10,000 nt of DNA, from assembly GCA_905221605.1 (NCBI GenBank), contig CAJNDS010002688.1, forward strand, positions 190,001-200,000, in the 5' to 3' direction. The stretch's first letter is position 1. Each line of letters begins with the position of its first letter. The notes below the pieces were generated by a model that saw nothing but the letters and a program-made list of their open reading frames with translations, ran no database searches and had not been told where the DNA came from. Shown here in pieces: positions 5,160 to 10,000 of this stretch. This DNA comes from Symbiodinium natans (lineage: Eukaryota > Sar > Dinophyceae > Suessiales > Symbiodiniaceae). Both the position numbers and the translations under genes were made by a program.

Positions 5160-8100
5160 GCCGGGGCCTCACGAAGTCTACCTATAATGGGGTTTAGGGT
5201 TTAGGGTTTAGGGTTTAGGGTCTAGGGTCTAGGGTTTAGGGTTTACCCTCAGTTATGATGCCTTGCTTGGGCTTACCCGACTTCAAGGCAGCTCTTCAAA
5301 ATTGCTGGCTGCTTACCGCTGCAGTGATTCAGGGACTAAAGGAGGGATCCCTTATGACAGATCTTCGGTTATTTGGGGGGTTTTTTGGGGGGCCACTTCA
5401 GCATATAGGGGCTGTATTATATATGGTAAACATAGGGGTTATATAGGGGAATAAGATTAAGGGTCCCCTCTGGGTCCCTCCGTGTACCCCCTAAAGTGAC
5501 CCTGTAGGCCGAAGAAGTACAGACATTGTAAAGGAGCTAATAGTGGGAGTCTAGGGAGTACCACCCTGCTGCCCATATGCAGAAGTTCTGAACACAGCAA
5601 TCCGCACGATGCTGTGCGACATAATACTGCTCCTGACGGTTTACAACTAAGTATACAATCTTCCCTGCTTACAACCCACAAACCCAAAAAAAAACCAAAC
5701 CCTACATCCCAGCCCCCTAAACCACGAAGGACCACCGTCGACGCAGTCTGTTGGAGACTTTCCGATTCGCGGGTGCGGAGCATGCAGATCCACGGCGGCC
5801 TGTCGCAGGCTAAGACACCGCCCTACTTGGAAGTTCATGGGTACTTAGGGTTCAGAGTCTAGGGTTTAGGGGGTTTAGGGTTTGAGTACAGTTTATGGTA
5901 CTTGTAAGTAGGTTGATAAGAAGGGTAACTATGGTTGTAAGCCGAAGTAGGATATCTACAGCCCTACTTATACGTACGCATGGACCTTGAAGCAGACAGG
6001 TGGGGTTTGCATGTCCAAAAACCGATGGGGGTTTAAGATAGGGCGTTAGGGCATGGTAGCTTTCTAAGGGCAGTTACATGGCCCTTAACAAATGGTCCCT
6101 TACTTTCTTCACAGGGTTCTGAAGTATGGGCCCTTGAGTTTCATATAGGGTATATAAGGGGTACAGAAGGGGTTCCCTTTCACAGGCCGACCATGTAACT
6201 ACCATCAAAACCCTATAAACCCCTTATAACCCCCTATAAACCCCTAGAAAACCCCTAAAGCCCCCCTATAAACCCCCTAGAAATGTCACTACAGCCTAAG
6301 AACCTTTCGACTCTGGGGGCTCAAGCCCTGATCCTCCTAAGCATGGAGGGTTTAAGTTTTGGGGTTTAGGGTTTAGGGTTTAGGGTTTAGGGCTTAGGGT
6401 TTAGGGTTTAGGGTTTAGGGTTTAGGGTTTAGGGCTTAGGGTTTAGGGTTTAGGGTTTGGGGCTTAGGGTTTAGGGTTTAGGGTTTATGGAGGCCGCGCG
6501 TGATCGTGCGCTGGCGGACTTCCGAAACGGCCGCGTCAATGTTGGCATCTTGGGACTCACACTCTGCTTCGGGTTCGGGTTTAGGGTTTAGGGTTTAGGG
6601 TTTAGGGTTTAGGGTTTAGGGTTTAGGGTTTAGGGTTTAGGGTTTAGGGTTTAGGGGTTAGGGGTTAGGGGTTAGGGGTTAGGGGTTAGGGGTTAGGGGT
6701 TAGGGTTTAGGGTGTAGGGTTCAGGGTTTAGGGTTTAGGGTGTAGGGTTCAGGGTTTAGGGTTCAGGGTTTAGGGGTTAGGGGTTAGGGTTTAGGGTTTA
6801 GTGTTTAGGGTTTAGGGGTTAGGGTTCGAATAAGGGACCCCTAATGTAGACGCTGCCAAAAGTCTGATCCCCCTGTGCTGTATAGTAAGGACCCCAATAA
6901 GGTAGCCTAATATCGCAAACCCCCTTCTCTACCGGTTCAGAGTTTGGCAACAGCCTGTCTTGTCTCGAGAGAGACAATTCCGAAGATGAGTCTCCAGTTT
7001 TCCTCCTTAGGTCCTCGTTGCGACTGACGTCGCCGCGCGGGGTCTCGACCTCCCAGGTGCGCACAGATGGCAAACTCGTACAGTGTGGTCGCATTTTTGC
7101 TACAGTAAAAACGCTGTATAAGAAACCCGTTTTCCGGCGATAGGGTACCCTAAGTTTCTTAGTTTCCATTACCCATGTACCCGGGGGGTTTGAGCCTAGG
7201 GTAGGCTTGGTTTCTAAACTAATTTCTTTAGGGAATACGTTATACCACTAGACCAAACCCATGTTCCAGGAATGGCGGCGGGAAGGGTTCCCGAATGTGA
7301 CTCCCGCGCGTTTTGGGGTAGGGTCAGGCCAGAGGCGCGGGGGAGTCACGTTTTAGAGCTTTTCAGGGCTGAAAACCTCTAGAATGCGACTCCCGCGCCT
7401 TTTGGGGTATAGGGTCAGGCCAGAGGCACGGGGGAGTCACGTTTTGGAGCTTTTCAGGGCTGAAAACCTCTAGAATGTGACTCCCGCGCGTTTTGGGGTA
7501 GGGTCAGGCCAGAGGCGCGGGGGAGTCACGTTTTAGAGCCTTTCAGGGCTGAAAACCTCTAGAATGTGACTCCCGCGCGTTTTTGGGGTAGGGTCAGGCC
7601 AGAGGCCCGGGGGAGTCACGTTTTAGAGCTTTTCAGGGGCTGAAAACCTCTAGAATGTGACTCCCGCGCGTTTTGGGTAGGGTCAGGCCGCAGGCGCGGG
7701 GGAGTCACGTTTTAGAGCTTTTCAGGGTGAAAACCTCTAGAATGTGACTCCCGCGCGTTTTTGGGGTAGACCCGGGGGGTGTTGCGGGCAGGGTTTTTTT
7801 AGAAACTGACAGCAAAGCACTAGGGTACCCTAAGTTTCTTAGCTAGAAGGCAACCGCAAATCGACCAATACTCCCGGGTCTAGGGGCTCAGTTTCTTAAA
7901 CAGTGGTTTCTTATACAGTGGTTTTACTGTACCTATGCACGCTTTATCTTAGGAGTGGGACCACTGTGCCAGCAGCCGTGCATTCAGGTGTTGACCACGT
8001 AGTGAATTACGAGCTGCCTATGAACGCAGAGGACGAGCTTGCATGAACAGCGAGCATTTGCTTCTTTCTTGGCGGCATCATGTCAGCAGGATCTTTGCCA

Positions 8101-8292
8101 CGGTTTAGGGTTTAGGGTTTAGGGTTTAGGGTTTAGGGTTTAGGGTTTAGGGTTTAGGGTTTAGGGTTTAGGGTTTAGGGTTTAGGGTTTAGGGTTTAGG
8201 GTTTAGGGTTTAGGGTTTAGGGAGCAGCCCCTCTGACCTTTGAGGACTACACACATCGGATCGGGCGAACTGGTCGGATCGGGACAGCTGGG
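5104..8292 (+). CDS. DEAD-box RNA helicase, C-terminal RecA domain, six exons (partial gene)
   Basis: The join is 5104-5159, 5730-5808, 6493-6540, 7011-7056, 7988-8031, 8245-8292, about 107 codons with no stop or frameshift. In order it gives motif IV (TLVFANS), the IHGGLSQ strand with the QxxR motif (QAAR), an ALADFRNGR helix, motif V (VLVATDVAARGLD), the VDHVVNYELP strand and motif VI (HRIGRTGR). This is the conserved order and approximate spacing of the second RecA-like domain of ATP-dependent DEAD-box RNA helicases (DDX5/Dbp2-like), where motifs V and VI bind RNA and ATP. Donors are GC, GC, GT, GT, GA and every acceptor is AG. The N-terminal domain with motifs Q, I, II and III is not in the window. 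The locus could be the 3' half of a live gene with very long introns, or a 5'-truncated remnant; intact frame and motifs favour a live gene. Exact junctions are inferred. Confidence 0.88.
5188..5244 (+). repeat. G-strand TTTAGGG array in intron A-B
   Basis: About eight units of TTTAGGG with two TCTAGGG variants start 28 nt after the exon A donor. Confidence 0.95.
5245..5692. other. Intron A-B body, no gene seen
   Basis: The sequence is of moderate GC with G-runs and TATAGGGG-like words (5403-5452). Open frames here are short, overlapping and without motifs. AAGTACAG at 5513-5520 belongs to a family of short words that recur at 5884, 8364 and 8401. Confidence 0.4.
5693..5725 (-). repeat. Short degenerate C-strand telomere-like stretch before exon B
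   Basis: AACCAAACCCTAC and CCCCCTAAACC resemble CCCTAAA units and end four bases before the exon B acceptor. It is inverted relative to the array at the start of the same intron. Confidence 0.55.
5730..5808 (+). CDS. Helicase exon B (IHGGLSQ motif)
   Basis: After acceptor AG at 5728-5729 the exon gives one base to complete Lys, then 26 codons: TTVDAVCWRLSD followed by SRVRSMQIHGGLSQ. This matches the helix and strand between motif IV and motif V of DEAD-box proteins. It ends in phase 0 at CAG before a GC donor (5809-5810). Confidence 0.88.
5843..5886 (+). repeat. Degenerate TTTAGGG array in intron B-C
   Basis: It consists of TTAGGGTTCAG, TCTAGGG and TTTAGGG units and starts about 34 nt after the exon B donor. 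Confidence 0.85.
5887..6207. other. Intron B-C body, no gene seen
   Basis: The sequence is unique apart from short recurrent words (GTACAGTTTATGGTAC near 5886, GGTAACTATGGTT at 5924-5936). No open frame is worth reporting. Confidence 0.4.
6208..6282 (-). repeat. Degenerate C-rich repeat (CCCCTATAA / CCCCTAGAAA units)
   Basis: There are roughly seven units of 8-12 nt built on ACCCCTATAA. They look like a drifted telomere-type repeat on the C strand and mirror the TATAGGGG words at 5403-5452. Confidence 0.7.
6346..6487 (+). repeat. G-strand TTTAGGG array in intron B-C
   Basis: About 18 units of TTTAGGG with a few CTTAGGG variants end five bases before the exon C acceptor. The run ends TTTATGGAG, with AG used as acceptor. 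Confidence 0.97.
6493..6540 (+). CDS. Helicase exon C (QxxR and ALADFRNGR)
   Basis: Sixteen codons in phase 0 give AARDRALADFRNGRVN. With the preceding CAG the QxxR motif (Q-A-A-R) is formed across the junction. Acceptor AG lies at 6491-6492 and a GT donor at 6541-6542. The island sits between two telomeric arrays of the same orientation. Confidence 0.9.
6568..6826 (+). repeat. G-strand telomeric array with variant blocks in intron C-D
   Basis: TTTAGGG units (6580-6653) pass into a TTAGGGG block (6654-6704), then a mixture with TGTAGGG and TTCAGGG. The array starts 27 nt after the exon C donor. Confidence 0.97.
6827..7010. other. 3' part of intron C-D, no gene seen
   Basis: The unique sequence ends in a pyrimidine-rich TTTTCCTCCTTAG (6998-7010), a good 3' splice site for exon D. 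A 116-codon minus-strand frame covering 6819-7169 is rejected as a shadow of exon D. Confidence 0.55.
7011..7056 (+). CDS. Helicase exon D (motif V)
   Basis: It encodes VLVATDVAARGLDLP plus one base, the full motif V that contacts RNA and couples to ATP. It is preceded by TTAG (7009-7010). The donor is GT at 7057-7058, phase 1, so that G plus GT of exon E restores Gly. This is the most diagnostic exon of the locus. Confidence 0.95.
7141..7162 (+). repeat. 22-nt direct repeat, left copy
   Basis: It is identical to 7821-7842. It contains two small palindromes, AGGGTACCCT and CTAAG-TTT-CTTAG. Confidence 0.9.
7293..7769 (+). repeat. Tandem satellite, about 90-bp unit, five full copies plus a partial
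   Basis: Units start at 7293, 7382, 7473, 7562, 7653 and 7740 and are 89, 91, 89, 91 and 87 bp long; the sixth stops after about 30 bp. Each unit carries two inverted repeats: GTGACTCCC...GGGAGTCAC with adjoining GCGC on both arms, and TTTTCA-GGGC-TGAAAA enclosed by AGAG...CTCT. It lies inside intron D-E. No coding potential is seen. Confidence 0.95.
7821..7842 (+). repeat. 22-nt direct repeat, right copy
   Basis: It is identical to 7141-7162 and lies 51 nt beyond the satellite. Confidence 0.9.
7891..7931 (+). repeat. 15-nt tandem duplication and palindrome at the right inverted arm
   Basis: GTTTCTTAAACAGTG (7891-7905) is followed by GTTTCTTATACAGTG (7906-7920), one mismatch. The second unit runs into the TACAGT-GGTTTT-ACTGTA palindrome. 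Confidence 0.85.
7988..8031 (+). CDS. Helicase exon E (VDHVVNYELP strand)
   Basis: After acceptor AG (7986-7987) the two bases GT complete Gly, then 14 codons give VDHVVNYELPMNAE. This is the conserved strand and loop between motifs V and VI. The exon must end after GAG 8031 to keep the frame into exon F, which makes GA (8032-8033) the donor. GAGGAC occurs at both ends of this intron. Confidence 0.9.
8104..8222 (+). repeat. Perfect TTTAGGG array, 17 units, in intron E-F
   Basis: There are 119 nt of uninterrupted TTTAGGG, the cleanest telomeric tract in the window. It ends 22 nt before the exon F acceptor. Confidence 0.99.
8245..8292 (+). CDS. Helicase exon F (motif VI)
   Basis: Sixteen codons in phase 0 encode DYTHRIGRTGRIGTAG, containing motif VI (HRIGRTGR), whose arginines contact ATP. 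Acceptor AG lies at 8243-8244. The likely donor is GT at 8293-8294, after which the frame runs only to a TGA. Confidence 0.92.
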
Positions 8293-8335
8293 GTCTACCA
8301 ACACCAATGAGAACTCTACTTGTATCCCGCATATC

Positions 8336-8460
8336 AGCCCCTTAAGTGCCCTAACATGGTAGAAAGTACAGTTATAAGTACAGTTGCAAGAACAGTAAAG
8401 TACAGTTATAAGCCCCTTAAGTGCCCTAATATGGTAGAAAGTACAGTTATAAGTACAGTT
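8336..8460 (+). repeat. 50-nt duplication with 75-nt spacing
   Basis: The segment 8336-8385 recurs at 8411-8460 with one mismatch (TAACATGG against TAATATGG). Both contain two AAGTACAGTTA-type words, giving five in all in this stretch. Confidence 0.9.
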
Positions 8461-8525
8461 ATGATTGGTGAAGAAGTACCATGAACCTCCAAGTGGGGTC
8501 TACCAGCAGCCTCGTCACTTGAGAG

Positions 8526-8563
8526 CCTTCAGCCGATCTGCTTCTTGATGATCTGCGGGCAAT
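8526..8563 (+). CDS. Candidate helicase exon G (tail of the C-terminal domain)
   Basis: From AG at 8524-8525 the phase-0 frame reads PSADLLLDDLRAM up to a GT (8564-8565). The pattern of a leucine-rich acidic helix fits what follows motif VI in many DEAD-box proteins. Upstream in the same frame are S-S-L-V-T codons (8505-8519) that would also fit, but a TGA at 8520-8522 separates them. Whether splicing skips the TGA, the TGA is a real break, or the likeness is chance cannot be decided here. Confidence 0.3.
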
Positions 8564-8579
8564 GTCTTGAGACAGTTCA

Positions 8580-8664
8580 AAGGCCCTAAGCCCTCAGCCC
8601 TAGGCCTGGAAGCCCCAAGCCCTCAGCCCTAAGTCCGAGGCCCTAAGCACTGAGCCCCTACTAA
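8580..8664 (-). repeat. Degenerate GCCCTAAGCCCTCA-type repeat
   Basis: Irregular units of CCCTAAG and CCCTCAG lead into the regular 9-nt satellite that follows. Confidence 0.8.
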
Positions 8665-8808
8665 GCCCTAAAAGCCCTAAAAGCCCTAAAAGCCCTAAAA
8701 GCCCTAAAAGCCCCAAAAGCCCTAACAGCCCTAACAGCCCTAAAAGCCCTAAAAGCCCTAAAAGCCCTAAAAGCCCTAAAAGCCCTAAAAGCCCTAAAAG
8801 CCCTAAAG
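8665..8808 (-). repeat. 9-nt telomere-like satellite (GCCCTAAAA), 16 units
   Basis: The unit looks like CCCTAAA enlarged by two bases; a few units carry CCCC or AACA changes. Because nine is a multiple of three, the minus strand reads as a long Leu-Gly-Leu repeat, which is a translation artefact. Confidence 0.97.
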
Positions 8809-9385
8809 CCCCAAGCCCTACTAAACCCTCTTCAACCAACCCTAGCGCCCTCTCATGGCGCAAGGAATACTGGGATCTCCACCTCCTTGGTGGGCACCTG
8901 GTACCGGCCTGATCCTTCTCAGGGAGTCCCCCCTACCCCCCTTTCATGAGGGAGCGTTCCTGGCACTCCTGAGGCTTTCTGCATTTCTAGGTTTTTTTGT
9001 TTTAAGCTATAGGGTTCAGGGCAGGTACTACATGTCCTCATGATGAGATGCCCACGCAAGCTTCCTAGCACCCTTCCATTCGGAGCGGAAAGGCTGCCCA
9101 ACGAACTCAAGATGCTTTTATATCGGTCCGGTGCTGGCAAGCCACCCCGGCAAAACATGAACCAACAAAAGAACATGAATTAGAATGCTCCCGCTTGCAC
9201 CTAGAATCTTGAATGCTGCGAAAGACATGGAAGTACTCGTGCAAGCCCTTTCTCCTGCCCTTGTAATTACAAGGAGACTTTGTGCCCATGGGGATATTCC
9301 AGGGCTCGATGTCCACATCAATCCCCACCCGTCCGCTCCCCATACCCCGTCAATGAAGGAATACGTAGTATGCCTTATCATTCAT
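8809..9385. other. Unique sequence without a recognisable gene
   Basis: Frames of 62-95 codons exist on both strands but overlap each other and show no motif. The stretch 8855-8894 reads as a proline/tryptophan-rich peptide before a possible GT donor and could be a further helicase exon, but nothing supports this strongly. Confidence 0.35.
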
Positions 9386-9447
9386 ACACACACACACACA
9401 CACGCATACATACGTCCATACATACATACATACATGCATACATTAGT
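9386..9447. repeat. CA and CATA microsatellites
   Basis: A (CA)n run at 9386-9403 is followed by CATA-type units with a few interruptions. Confidence 0.95.
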
Positions 9448-9483
9448 TTGCGCATTCCAAATACGTAAATAAATGTCAAAAAG

Positions 9484-9486
<3 letters not shown>

Positions 9487-9524
<38 letters not shown>

Positions 9525-9567
9525 GTACATGATAGGTATTACGCATGTATGTGTTATATCTGAGAGA

Positions 9568-9603
<36 letters not shown>
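9487..9603. repeat. Two TA microsatellites
   Basis: Alternating AT runs lie at about 9490-9522 and 9567-9603, separated by 44 nt of unique sequence. Confidence 0.97.
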
Positions 9604-9604
<1 letters not shown>

Positions 9605-9610
9605 GTGCGC

Positions 9611-9732
9611 ACCCTAAACCCTGAACCCCAAACCCCCCCCCCCCTAAACCCTAACCCTACACCTTAAACCCTAAACCCTACACCCTAAGCTCTAAACCCT
9701 AAACCTTGAACCCTAAACCCTATGCCCTAAAC
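9611..9732 (-). repeat. Degenerate C-strand telomeric array with a 12-C run
   Basis: CCCTAAA units carry variants (CCCTACA, CCTTAAA, CCTTGAA), and a homopolymer of 12 C lies at 9633-9644. Confidence 0.93.
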
Positions 9733-9747
9733 GTGCAGAATATGCAG

Positions 9748-9801
9748 AGCATTGTATCAATGACCGCCGCGAAGGGAGCCGGCCTTGAAGGAGATCATCA
9801 G
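9748..9801 (+). CDS. Candidate exon between opposed telomeric arrays
   Basis: It is preceded by CAG (9745-9747) and followed by a GC donor (9802-9803) after CATCAG. The 18 codons are open in phase 0 (SIVSMTAAKGAGLEGDHQ). The setting copies exon A: C-strand array before it and G-strand array starting 30 nt after the donor. Read on, the frame stops at TAG 9811-9813, so it could also be a final exon. No homology is recognised. Confidence 0.3.
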
Positions 9802-9831
9802 GCCGGGAGCTAGGATTTTGCCTGGCCTCTG

Positions 9832-10000
9832 TAGGGTTTAGGGTTTCGGGTTAAGGGTTTAGGGTTAAGGGTTTAGGGTTTAGGGTAAAGCGTTTAGGGT
9901 TTAGGGTTTAGGGTAAAGGGTAAAGGGTTTAGGGCTTAGGGGTTAGGGGTTAGGGGTTAGGGGTTAGGGTTTCGGGTTTCGGGTTTCGGGTTTCGGGTTT
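9832..10000 (+). repeat. G-strand telomeric array with variant blocks, running off the window
   Basis: TTTAGGG is mixed with TTAAGGG, GTAAAGG, TTAGGGG (9937-9966) and TTTCGGG (9968-10000) blocks. Confidence 0.97.

Larger units (their letters stand above)
7101..7931. mobile_element. Inverted-repeat-bounded composite element in intron D-E
   Basis: A 27-nt arm at 7101-7127 is matched in inverted orientation at 7905-7931 (25 of 27 bases). Inside lies a 22-nt exact direct repeat (7141-7162 and 7821-7842), and inside that the hairpin satellite. Each arm is itself partly self-complementary (TACAGT/ACTGTA on the right). There is no transposase and no clear target-site duplication, so a non-autonomous element is only a possibility. 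The arms may instead fold the intron. Confidence 0.45.

Noticed and set aside
4824-5244. True chromosome end or telomere fusion point
   Set aside because: C-strand and G-strand arrays flank a helicase exon in frame with its neighbours, and similar arrays lie in several other introns; these are interstitial intronic repeats.
5255-5454. Two overlapping 63-codon + strand frames
   Set aside because: They overlap each other in different frames, lie inside intron A-B and show no motif or codon bias.
6819-7169. Minus-strand frame of 116 codons
   Set aside because: It runs antisense to helicase exon D, starts in intron sequence and shows no motif; the + strand motif V is far stronger evidence.
7293-7769. 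CRISPR array
   Set aside because: The units are contiguous near-identical satellite copies without unique spacers, in an apparently eukaryotic intron.
8600-8863. Minus-strand frame with a long Leu-Gly-Leu repeat
   Set aside because: It is the translation of the 9-nt satellite GCCCTAAAA; the frame stays open only because the unit is a multiple of three.
9118-9381. Minus-strand frame of 87 codons and overlapping 78- and 95-codon frames
   Set aside because: Three overlapping frames on both strands with no recognisable motif; none is better supported than the others.

Overview
The window looks like nuclear DNA of a dinoflagellate (Symbiodiniaceae-like; species not identifiable). The reasons are: a head-to-tail array of near-identical intronless genes on one strand; plant/alveolate-type telomeric repeat (TTTAGGG) spread through non-coding DNA; GC-rich third codon positions; and a spliced gene whose introns appear to use GC, GT and GA donors with AG acceptors, a mixture known from Symbiodinium. 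The organism call is inference; the repeats, frames and junctions are read from the sequence.

Region 1 (1-4344) holds five tandem copies of one gene for a small secreted protein (160 aa, 163 aa in copy 5). Each protein has an N-terminal signal-like segment, eight cysteines, three or more N-glycosylation sequons, a Thr/Ser-rich stalk and a hydrophobic C-terminal tail typical of a GPI-anchor signal. The repeat period changes from 927 to 913 bp within the array because there are two spacer types. Both types keep short hairpins after the stop codon, one with a compensatory base-pair change. The array breaks off at 4344/4345.

Region 2 (about 4457-8292, perhaps to 9801) at first looks like telomeric-repeat junk, but contains very short coding islands on the + strand. 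Six of them (5104-5159, 5730-5808, 6493-6540, 7011-7056, 7988-8031, 8245-8292) join in frame, without a stop, into the second RecA domain of a DEAD-box RNA helicase. They carry motifs IV (TLVFANS), IHGGLSQ with QxxR, V (ATDVAARGLD), the VDHVVNYELP strand and VI (HRIGRTGR), in the correct order. Exons are 44-79 nt and introns 213-931 nt. The introns are largely filled with TTTAGGG arrays, or in one case with a hairpin satellite inside nested direct and inverted repeats. Three more islands (4457-4538, 8526-8563, 9748-9801) may be further exons. The N-terminal RecA domain (motifs I, DEAD, SAT) is not in the window.

Region 3 (8580-10000) holds a 9-nt telomere-like satellite, a stretch without recognisable genes, CA/CATA/TA microsatellites, and C-strand then G-strand telomeric arrays around a last coding-like island.

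The two loci have no obvious functional link. They lie on the same strand, and the array sits where the missing 5' half of the helicase gene would be expected.
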